Made by a program: the position numbers and the translations under genes. The notes beneath the pieces were generated by a model. That model was not told where the DNA came from, did no database searches, and saw only the letters and a program-made list of their open reading frames with translations. From an uncultured Lachnospiraceae bacterium (lineage in GTDB: Bacteria; Bacillota; Clostridia; Lachnospirales; Lachnospiraceae): a stretch of DNA of 7,051 nt. Positions 1 through 4,862 of this stretch are shown in pieces. The DNA lies in assembly GCA_910578885.1 (NCBI GenBank), contig CAJTSH010000081.1, forward strand, positions 1 through 7,051, given 5' to 3'. The stretch's first letter is position 1, and every line of letters starts with the position of its first letter.

Positions 1-552
1 ACGACCTGCCCCAGAAATGCTCACCAAGTAAAAGAAACTATAATGAATGCCTGCCGCATCTAATCTCTGGCATTGCTCTATGATGTCGGCAGAGGTATAT
101 CCCTTATTCATAAACCGAAGGGCATCATCATCGCCTGTTTCTATTCCTATTGTCAGACCGTCATATCCCATATCCCGCAGTTTGGAAAGCTCCTCGTCGG
201 TTTTAGGGGTAACATCTGTAATTCTTGCAAACGAGCCGATAGATTTAACTGATGGGAGATATTTGCGAATTAGCTCTGCAATCGCAGTTAATTTGTCATA
301 AGACAAAACAAAGGGGTTAGCTCCCGTCAAAAATACTCGGCGGGTACGTCCGCTGTTCCAACCTTTCGTTGCTCTTTTAACCTCCTGCAAATCACACTCA
401 ATATCCTCCAGAGGGGACATTCTGAATTTGAACGGCAAATCATTATACAGGGTACAAAACTTGCATTTATGATGCGTACAGCCTGCCGTTATCTCTAACA
501 AAAGTGATGCCGCTTCATACGGCGGTCGCCAAATTGTTCCTGTGTAGTGCAT
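1..552 (-). CDS. Radical SAM protein, partial (3' end beyond the window)
   Basis: The first 184 codons are present; the gene runs off the left edge. Cysteines 25, 30 and 33 lie in GCTHHKCKFC, a CX4CX2C cluster loop typical of a COG1032-like radical SAM group, which binds a 4Fe-4S cluster and cleaves S-adenosylmethionine. Further family-type segments are TGANPFVL (about residue 76) and GIETGDDDALRFMNKGYT (about 136), matching the SAM-barrel strands of that group. The start is the ATG at 552-550, preceded by GGAG with an 8-nt spacer. The substrate cannot be told from this portion. It diverges from the HxlR regulator gene, and its promoter is overlapped by an inverted repeat suited to that regulator, so control by it is likely. 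Family assignment is confident; function is unknown. Confidence 0.88.
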   Translation of the reverse strand, partial: MHYTGTIWRPPYEAASLLLEITAGCTHHKCKFCTLYNDLPFKFRMSPLEDIECDLQEVKRATKGWNSGRTRRVFLTGANPFVLSYDKLTAIAELIRKYLPSVKSIGSFARITDVTPKTDEELSKLRDMGYDGLTIGIETGDDDALRFMNKGYTSADIIEQCQRLDAAGIHYSFFYLVSISGAGR

Positions 553-591
553 AAACGCCTCTCCTTTCCTTATTCCTGCGCCGCTTTTTGT

Positions 592-633
592 GCACGCGTG
601 CCCCAGAGGGTATAAAGGTATACCCGCAGGGTG
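592..633 (-). promoter_or_regulatory. Structured leader of the radical SAM gene
   Basis: Between the predicted promoter and the start codon lie a perfect 10-bp palindrome GCACGCGTGC (592-601), a perfect 7-bp inverted repeat GGGTATA-AAGG-TATACCC (608-625), and TATACCC-GCA-GGGTG (619-633), which shares the 619-625 arm. On the transcript these give small, partly competing hairpins. They could be an RNA control element or a further protein operator; the sequence does not decide. Confidence 0.45.
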
Positions 634-652
634 TTTTCTGTAGTCTATACTA

Positions 653-680
653 ATTATACTTTTGTACAATAATTTTACAA
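653..680 (-). promoter_or_regulatory. Promoter of the radical SAM gene
   Basis: Reading leftward, TTGTAA (680-675) and a perfect TATAAT (658-653) are separated by 16 nt, a good sigma-A arrangement. Transcription would start near 646, leaving a leader of about 95 nt. The -35 box and spacer coincide with the inverted repeat at 662-680, so a protein bound there would block the polymerase. Confidence 0.65.
662..680. promoter_or_regulatory. Putative HxlR operator O1
   Basis: The 19-bp inverted repeat TTGTACAATAATTTTACAA has 8-bp arms with one mismatch around a 3-nt centre. It overlaps the -35 box and spacer of the leftward promoter. It matches the repeat at 2891-2909 in 15 of 19 positions, which suggests one regulator for both sites. 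Assignment to the adjacent HxlR protein is inferred from position and style. Confidence 0.55.
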
Positions 681-684
681 GTAC

Positions 685-703
685 TGTACTTTTTTGTAGT
701 ACA
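685..703. promoter_or_regulatory. Putative YodB-type operator O2
   Basis: TGTACTTTTTTGTAGTACA is a perfect 6-bp inverted repeat around 7 nt. Its core TACT-N7-AGTA equals the consensus I recall for Bacillus subtilis YodB, an HxlR-family repressor of quinone-responsive genes. It sits between the two divergent promoters, 23 bp centre to centre from O1. An overlapping AGTAC-T-GTACT (680-690) links the two sites. Confidence 0.6.
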
Positions 704-722
704 TATTTGATAACGGTACATT
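694..722 (+). promoter_or_regulatory. Possible promoter of the HxlR gene
   Basis: TTGTAG (694-699) and TACATT (717-722) are 17 nt apart and would start transcription near 729, upstream of the ribosome binding site at 757-763. The -35 lies in O2, consistent with autorepression. TTGTAC (662-667) with TGTACT (685-690), also 17 nt apart, is an alternative. Both are only moderate matches. Confidence 0.35.
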
Positions 723-771
723 GATTTTCGAGAAAAGGTGTGTTAAATTGTTTTTGAAAGGAGTAGCAGGA

Positions 772-1101
772 ATGAAAAAAAGTACATTGGCTGTTGAACG
801 CTGCAAAACAGTTTCTACCATACAGAAAATCTTGGGCGGTAAATGGAAAATCGAAATTATCTATTACATCGCCTTTCGGGATATACACCGCTTTGGAGAG
901 CTTCGCAGGCATATCGGTGACATTACGGAATCAAGTCTGACAAAGCAGCTTCGGGAACTGGAAGCCGACGGCTTCATTACCCGTTATGACTACAAAGAAG
1001 TACCTCCCCGTGTGGAATATAACCTTACTGACTTAGGGAAAAGCTTCATCCCCGTTTTTGAACACATGAAACAATGGGGAGATGAAAACCTCCGCGAGTA
1101 A
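772..1101 (+). CDS. HxlR-family winged-helix transcriptional regulator
   Basis: This 109-residue protein has the size and full pattern of HxlR/YodB/HypR regulators: a single early cysteine (Cys11 in ERCKTVSTIQKILGGKWK), the hallmark GGKWK, the RFGELRRHI helix, the recognition helix region ITESSLTKQLRELEADGFI, and the wing PPRVEYNLTDLGKSF. In YodB and HypR an equivalent N-terminal cysteine senses quinones, diamide or disulfide stress; Cys11 is the only cysteine here, so sensing would be through mixed or inter-subunit disulfides or alkylation. The ATG at 772 is chosen because it follows AAAGGAG (757-763); an upstream in-frame TTG at 721 has no such site. It diverges from the radical SAM gene across two inverted repeats and ends in a hairpin overlapping its last codons. 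Family very confident; signal inferred. Confidence 0.93.
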   Translation: MKKSTLAVERCKTVSTIQKILGGKWKIEIIYYIAFRDIHRFGELRRHIGDITESSLTKQLRELEADGFITRYDYKEVPPRVEYNLTDLGKSFIPVFEHMKQWGDENLRE

Positions 1102-1135
1102 GAAAAATATCCGTTAGGATATTTTTCCCTCGCGG
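1092..1135 (+). terminator. Intrinsic terminator of the HxlR gene
   Basis: AAAAATATCC (1103-1112), loop GTTA, GGATATTTTT (1117-1126) form a perfect 10-bp stem. Flanking CCGCGAG (1092-1098) and CTCGCGG (1129-1135) extend it into a long two-part stem that includes the stop codon. The run of five T lies inside the stem rather than after it, so this is a somewhat unusual terminator. Confidence 0.65.
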
Positions 1136-1143
1136 CATTCGTC

Positions 1144-1169
1144 AAATATCCATGTAAACATGGCTATTT
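1144..1169. other. Second hairpin, able to compete with the preceding terminator
   Basis: CCATGT-AA-ACATGG (1150-1163) is a perfect inverted repeat, extended by AAATA (1144-1148) and TATTT (1165-1169) across one mismatch, then TTTCC. Its 5' arm AAATATCC (1144-1151) is exactly complementary to GGATATTT (1117-1124) in the first hairpin, so the two could exclude each other. It may simply be a second terminator. Confidence 0.4.
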
Positions 1170-1191
1170 TCCTCATTGCTCACGGGAATAA

Positions 1192-1547
1192 AGCACAATA
1201 TCTGGCAGGCACATAAATAGTTTGGAAGTAATAATTATGGCAACAAACAGCATACGCTACATATATAATTCAAATCAGACCTTTATCATTTATCCATATA
1301 TGCCGCATAGTATTTCAGCACATAGCAGCTATACTTTGCTAAGTTTATGTATTGATAAAAATATTACCGCACACTATTGGACTGCTTAAACTCGTTTGCC
1401 GCCTATACAGATTGGCACTCTGAAAGCCAAGATCCATTTATCAATAATCTGAAAAAGCAGTTGGAATTATATCCCGAAGCTAAATTTAGTATTGAAGAAA
1501 TGGCACAAAACGCATTTATCAGTAAAGACCATCTTCTCCTGCAATGA
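1192..1547 (+). pseudogene. Remnant of an AraC-family transcriptional regulator
   Basis: Two frames hold consecutive pieces of one protein. The first (ATG at 1237, stop at 1387-1389; open upstream to 1192) reads FIIYPYMPHSISAHSSYTLL, the end of an AraC-type sensor domain with its cupin-like proline/histidine turn. The second frame takes over at about 1374 with LLDCLNSFAAY, then DPFINNLKKQLELYPEAKFSIEEMAQNAFISKDHL, the start of the AraC DNA-binding domain up to the first helix-turn-helix, and stops at 1545-1547. The second helix-turn-helix, about 80 residues, is missing, and so is most of the N-terminal domain. No ribosome binding site or promoter serves the remaining reading frame. Its 3' end overlaps the convergent cupin gene by 29 bp. 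Family call confident from the FSIEEMA/AF.SK pattern; non-functional is near certain. Confidence 0.8.
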
Positions 1548-1884
1548 CCTCGTGCGGCACTCCGATAGGAAAAATAGAAATTACGCCTGCTTCATAGGGC
1601 AGCTTCGCTCCATTGTTCACGCAGATGCCTGCACCAGAAATAACTTCATGTGTTTCTAATTGCTTCTCGTGGATATGGTTGCCAATCTTCTTATTGGGGG
1701 CTATCCTCACAAGATGGAAGCTGAACTGTCCATCTATCTTTTCGGATGTGATGATATGTTTTAATTCCACACCCTCAAAGGCAGGATGTTTCGACCACGG
1801 AATAGCGTCAAAAGCTACCGTAGCATCTGGTAAAAGCAGCTTTCCTCCCTCGTTGAATTTTTCAAACAGATTTTTATAATCCAT
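1519..1884 (-). CDS. Single-domain cupin, probably clipped at its C-terminus
   Basis: The 121-residue protein carries both cupin motifs. Motif 1 is G68 and H70xH72 with E77 followed by G84 (HxH-X4-E-X6-G). Motif 2 is G100-X5-P106-x-G108-X2-H111. H70, H72, E77 and H111 would bind a metal ion. Such small cytoplasmic cupins are isomerases, dioxygenases or ligand binders; the substrate is not evident. The ATG at 1884-1882 is preferred to the GTG nine bases upstream because GGAAG precedes it by 8 nt and overlaps the GTG. The chain stops at EDGLY just where related cupins continue with a last beta strand, and the stop lies within sequence belonging to the convergent AraC remnant. It may be folded but damaged. 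Its own promoter lies at 1915-1943. Confidence 0.78.
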   Translation of the reverse strand: MDYKNLFEKFNEGGKLLLPDATVAFDAIPWSKHPAFEGVELKHIITSEKIDGQFSFHLVRIAPNKKIGNHIHEKQLETHEVISGAGICVNNGAKLPYEAGVISIFPIGVPHEVIAGEDGLY

Positions 1885-1914
1885 TCTCAGCACTTCCTTT
1901 CAAATTTTATTGAC

Positions 1915-1943
1915 AGTGTACCTGCCTGCTAATATCATAACAA
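1915..1943 (-). promoter_or_regulatory. Promoter of the cupin gene
   Basis: Reading leftward, TTGTTA (1943-1938) and TACACT (1920-1915) are 17 nt apart, with transcription starting near 1908 and a short leader containing AAGGAAG. It lies downstream of the terminator at 1965-2024, so the cupin appears to be a separate unit from the flavodoxin operon. Confidence 0.5.
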
Positions 1944-1964
1944 TAAGAACAAAATTTGAATTGT

Positions 1965-2024
1965 AAAAAGAAGAAAAAACCTTACCGATATTCAGTTTTC
2001 AATCCTGAAAATCAGTAAGGTTTT
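1965..2024 (-). terminator. Intrinsic terminator of the flavodoxin/CXXC-protein operon
   Basis: AAAACCTTAC (1976-1985) and GTAAGGTTTT (2015-2024) form a perfect 10-bp stem, with TTTTCA-ATCC-TGAAAA (1996-2011) nested in the loop. Reading leftward the stem is followed by a T-rich run (about 1979 to 1965) broken only by C residues. It lies about 60 bp after the stop of the CXXC protein gene. Confidence 0.8.
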
Positions 2025-2084
2025 GGATAGATTTCATAGGTTTTTATCTCTCTTTTTAAAACTAAATGTTCTAATTCATAGAAG

Positions 2085-2342
2085 TCATACGTGATTCAAG
2101 CGAAATCTCCTCTTCTTCTCATAAGGTTCCCTGTTTACAGATACTGCTTCATAACCACTTTTTGCAATCACATCTTTCAGCTTCTGTTCATCAACATCAT
2201 TTTCCACAATAATAACTGTCTGCTTTTTCGTATGTGAAGATGTCACTTTTTTCAATGGAAACGCATTCCTCACTGCTTCATTGATATGCGCCTCGCACAT
2301 GCCGCAGACCATGCCTTCCACTCCGACTGTAATTTTAATCAT
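2085..2342 (-). CDS. Small heavy-metal-associated (HMA-like) CXXC protein
   Basis: This 85-residue protein has a ferredoxin-like HMA fold pattern: a first beta strand MIKITVGVEG, the metal loop GMVCGMCEAHI with Cys13 and Cys16, helix 1 (NEAVRNAF), a strand around TVIIVEND, helix 2 (DEQKLKDVIAKSGY), and a short basic tail. Such domains bind soft metals (copper, zinc, cadmium) and pass them to P-type ATPases or act as free chaperones. It differs from CopZ in MCEAHI, which resembles a clostridial stand-alone subgroup. The ATG at 2342-2340 is chosen for the GAGGAG 7 nt upstream; a longer in-frame extension has no better site. It follows the flavodoxin by 57 bp in the same operon and precedes the terminator. 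No metal ATPase or metal regulator is in the window, so the partner is unknown. Confidence 0.85.
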   Translation of the reverse strand: MIKITVGVEGMVCGMCEAHINEAVRNAFPLKKVTSSHTKKQTVIIVENDVDEQKLKDVIAKSGYEAVSVNREPYEKKRRFRLNHV

Positions 2343-2399
2343 AATATGTCTCCTCATTTTCAAATTTACTGTCTCTATGCAGGTTAGCAAAAATCTGCT

Positions 2400-2826
2400 T
2401 TATACCGCAATCGCTGCGCCAAGCGCCTTGCAATCTACCTCTGCTTCATCATTCGGCGCATTATTGCAGATTACGCTTTCACAAGCAAGGACTGCCCCAT
2501 CCGACCGGCAGGTCTCTTCCCAGTTACGCATCCATTCCCCGTCTCCCCATCCATAAGAGCCAAACAGGGCTATTTTCTTGCCGCCAAGTTTTCCTTCACA
2601 AGAGGCAAACATAGGCTCAAATCCGCTTTCCTCAAGCTGCTCTGAACCCATAGACGGGCAGCCAAACGCGATTGCGTCATAGGCGTCCATCATCGAGACG
2701 TCAAATTCGCTGCTTGTCAGCAGGACAGCATCCGCCCCCCTTCTCTTTTGCCCCCTCTGCTACAAAGGCAGCCATAGTCTCTGTATTCCCTGTTCCACTC
2801 CAATATACAACCGCAACCTTACTATG
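2400..2826 (-). pseudogene. Flavodoxin, disrupted by a frameshift and loss of the start codon
   Basis: Two frames together give a complete short-chain clostridial flavodoxin of about 140 residues: SKVAVVYWSGTGNTETM with the FMN phosphate loop SGTGNTE, then GCPSMGSEQLEE and FGSYGWGDGEWM, the two loops that pack on the flavin, and an ordinary C-terminus. The reading frame breaks at a run of six C on the plus strand (2735-2740); removing one base restores AKEKGADAVLLTSSEFDVSM. At the 5' end no ATG exists: the sequence reads ACATAGTAAGG where ATGAGTAAGG is expected, as if one G were deleted. The only in-frame alternative is a TTG at 2886-2884, which lacks a ribosome binding site and lies upstream of the likely transcription start. 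The protein would carry low-potential electrons; here it is probably dead unless the G tract allows slippage or is a sequencing error. Confidence 0.85.
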
Positions 2827-2868
2827 TTCTGCAAGTTTTTCTTGTATATTATCTTCACTTTCTATCGG

Positions 2869-2897
2869 AAAATAAAAAAGCGCCAAAGACTTGTAAA
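2869..2897 (-). promoter_or_regulatory. Promoter of the flavodoxin operon
   Basis: Reading leftward, TTTACA (2897-2892, five of six matches) and TATTTT (2874-2869, four of six) are 17 nt apart. Transcription would begin near 2862, giving a leader of about 35-40 nt before the ancestral flavodoxin start. The -35 lies within operator O3. Confidence 0.45.
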
Positions 2898-2909
2898 ATA
2901 CACTTACAA
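2891..2909. promoter_or_regulatory. Putative HxlR operator O3
   Basis: TTGTAAAATACACTTACAA is a perfect 6-bp inverted repeat (TTGTAA-N7-TTACAA) covering the -35 of the flavodoxin promoter. It matches O1 at 662-680 in 15 of 19 positions, and both have the same length and geometry. A shared repressor is the simplest explanation. Confidence 0.55.
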
Positions 2910-3004
2910 ATCTCTAGCACCTTTTAACTGCCGCTTACGACCTCTTACATAATCCCACTTTATTCTGTTTTTGCGGATTTCAAACTCTGCGTTTATCAAA
3001 TTTC

Positions 3005-4684
3005 CTAAGATTTTATTTTAACTTTTTTTGAACTGTAGCTGCTGGTATAAGGCGTTTTCTTGTATATTCTGTACGCCTTAACAGTAAAATAATAGGTTGC
3101 ACCGGACTTCAGCTTTTTCTTCGTATAGCTAGTGCCTTTTGTACTTTTTAATTTTTTCCAAGAACCCTTTGCTTTTGTTTTATAATAAACGGTATAGCCT
3201 GTGGCGCCTTTTACTTTATTCCACTTTATCGTCGCCTTATTCTTTCCTGATTTTACCGTAAATTTCACAGCGCTTGGAGCCGTTGCCGTATACACAGAGG
3301 TATAAGATTTACTGATTACCTGTTCGCCGTCCGGAAGTTGAATAAATGCTTTCACTGCAAAACGGAAATTCGTACCTGAAGTCAGCCCTGTTATTTTATA
3401 AGAAGCAGTATTCTTTTTCACGGTCGCTTTTTTTGCCCATGTTTTCTTGGAAGAATTAAATTGATAAATGATATATCCGTTTGCTGCCGACACCTTATTC
3501 CAAGTCAGTGTCACATTCTTGGCTGTAGATTTTGCTTTCAGCCCAGTAACATTGGAAACAATCGTCACAGGATTTTCCACAGGTGGTTCAACAGGATTTT
3601 CCACAGGCGGCTTAACGGGATTCCCCGACGTTTGATCATCTTTTGTAAATTTTTCTATTTCTGCAATAATCTCATCCGCCGTTTTAGGTCCTAATGTGAT
3701 GCTTTGTATTTTATTATTTTTATCTATCAGAACGATATATGGAAACGTTCCGCCTGTATAGTTGTAAAGTCCAAGGTAAGATAACGCAAAATTATAATTA
3801 AGCATGGATTCATCATGGCAGAATATAAAATTCCCACCCGAATAATTTTGCGCAAATTCTTTTGTCTCAGCTAAAGACGCACCGTACACATCTGCAAATA
3901 TCACCCGGATATCAGAACGGTTAGCCAGACTGCTGTTGTCAATGCTTTGCAGGGTAGCCTTTGTATAACCGCAGGTTGTATATCCAAACAGCAATACTGT
4001 TGTCTCATTGGGACTCGCTTTTGTAGAAACAACGGAGCCGTCTATCGCATTCAGACCATATGCATAATTCTCAATGCCGGAACCTGATTCGGAAGAAGGC
4101 GGCGTGCTTCCCCCTCCATCAACCAGTTCAAATTTATTAATTTCAGCTAAAATTTCATCGGCTGTTTTTGTGCCTGTCAACAAATTCTGCACTTTATTAT
4201 TCTTGTCAATCAGTACGATAATCGGATATTTTCCGCCGGTCATATTATAGAGACCCGTATAACCTATCATCGCTGAAATGACTTGATCCGATTCAGAATA
4301 GCAGAAGGTCATGTCTTCACACTGATATCCCTGCTCATATGCCAGAACTTCCTCCTGCGTATGACCATTAGTTTCTGCAAATATAACCCGAATATCAGGG
4401 CGTTTCACCCAATCGCAGGATGAAATGCTGTTCAGTGTGGTTCTTGTATAACTGCATTTGGTGTGACCGAATATCAGGACTGTTATTTCGTTCGGGTTGG
4501 CTTTCGTAGAAACAGCATTACCATTTGTAGATGTAAGTGTATATGTAGGATTATTAAGACCTGACAGTGATTCATCCGCTGCCTGTACCTTGGTTCCCAG
4601 TTCAATGCTTAAAATCAGCGACAGAAGCAGGAAGAGCGTAAACATGTGCAGCTTACATAACTTATAAATAATTTTTTTTGTCAT
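3005..4684 (-). CDS. Secreted protein with two tandem thioredoxin-like domains and two fibronectin type III domains
   Basis: The 559-residue product begins with a signal peptide (basic start, hydrophobic core about 14-28, cleavage likely after VQA at 35). Two related thioredoxin-fold domains follow, about 47-186 and 208-347, both with FG(H/Y)T.C.YT (Cys77, Cys238; CxxT instead of CxxC), a second conserved cysteine in (T/I)FC..ES (Cys128, Cys289), and a proline before the IVLIDKNNK strand (Pro154, Pro315) in the usual cis-Pro place. A proline-rich linker (352-373) leads to two fibronectin type III domains, about 376-466 and 468-558, rich in lysine. No LPXTG, membrane anchor or lipobox is seen, so it is exported and released or held through its basic domains. 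The ATG at 4684 follows AAGGAG by 8-9 nt. It is monocistronic. A thiol-redox or peroxiredoxin-like role is inference; the domain architecture is confident. Confidence 0.87.
   Translation of the reverse strand: MTKKIIYKLCKLHMFTLFLLLSLILSIELGTKVQAADESLSGLNNPTYTLTSTNGNAVSTKANPNEITVLIFGHTKCSYTRTTLNSISSCDWVKRPDIRVIFAETNGHTQEEVLAYEQGYQCEDMTFCYSESDQVISAMIGYTGLYNMTGGKYPIIVLIDKNNKVQNLLTGTKTADEILAEINKFELVDGGGSTPPSSESGSGIENYAYGLNAIDGSVVSTKASPNETTVLLFGYTTCGYTKATLQSIDNSSLANRSDIRVIFADVYGASLAETKEFAQNYSGGNFIFCHDESMLNYNFALSYLGLYNYTGGTFPYIVLIDKNNKIQSITLGPKTADEIIAEIEKFTKDDQTSGNPVKPPVENPVEPPVENPVTIVSNVTGLKAKSTAKNVTLTWNKVSAANGYIIYQFNSSKKTWAKKATVKKNTASYKITGLTSGTNFRFAVKAFIQLPDGEQVISKSYTSVYTATAPSAVKFTVKSGKNKATIKWNKVKGATGYTVYYKTKAKGSWKKLKSTKGTSYTKKKLKSGATYYFTVKAYRIYKKTPYTSSYSSKKVKIKS
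3568..3626. repeat. 24-bp tandem repeat encoding the proline-rich linker
   Basis: Two adjacent 24-bp units (3568-3591 and 3592-3615) differ by only two bases, and a partial, more diverged third unit follows to 3626. They encode the repeated PVENPVEPP-type linker between the thioredoxin-like and fibronectin domains. Such repeats can gain or lose units by slippage, changing linker length in steps of eight residues. Confidence 0.8.
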
Positions 4685-4740
4685 CGTACATACTCCTTTT
4701 TGATATTAACTTTATTTGCTACTTTTCTGTAGTAAAAAAA

Positions 4741-4754
4741 TAACCAAGTGGTCA
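4741..4754. promoter_or_regulatory. Palindromic operator candidate downstream of the transcription start
   Basis: Reading leftward, TGACCA-CT-TGGTTA is a 6-bp inverted repeat with one mismatch (a G-U pair in RNA). It lies immediately after the predicted start of the thioredoxin/fibronectin gene, a place suited to a repressor. Reading leftward it is followed by a run of seven T, so an attenuator-like hairpin is the other reading, though the stem is short. Confidence 0.3.
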
Positions 4755-4764
4755 TTTCGCATTT

Positions 4765-4770
4765 ATTATA
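4765..4770 (-). promoter_or_regulatory. -10 box for the secreted thioredoxin-like protein gene
   Basis: Reading leftward there is a perfect TATAAT preceded by TTGG. The -35 at the 17-nt position (TAGCAC) is weak. Transcription would start near 4757, leaving a leader of about 75 nt that carries the palindrome at 4741-4754 and a small stem CTAC-N6-GTAG (4719-4732). Confidence 0.5.
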
Positions 4771-4862
4771 CCAAAAATTGTATTTCTGTGCTACCCACAA
4801 AATTCATTTACAGCCTAATGTCCGAATCAGCCGCCCGTGTTTGGGCATTATTGATTTTCTTC

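Noticed and set aside
47..301. Rightward open frame of 84 codons
   Set aside because: It lies antisense within the radical SAM gene, which has clear family motifs on the opposite strand.
1613..1879. Rightward open frame of 88 codons
   Set aside because: Antisense to the cupin gene, whose two complete cupin motifs show the leftward frame is the real one.
2904..3017. Leftward open stretch of about 37 codons ending WDYVRGRKRQLKGARDL
   Set aside because: It begins inside the end of the thioredoxin/fibronectin gene in another frame, has no convincing start or ribosome binding site, and resembles no family I know. It could be a gene remnant but cannot be supported.
4802..4860. Possible terminator of the 474-residue gene (AATGYCC arms, GCCC-N6-GGGC inner stem)
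   Set aside because: The stems are short or widely spaced and are not followed by a T run, so termination here is not supported.
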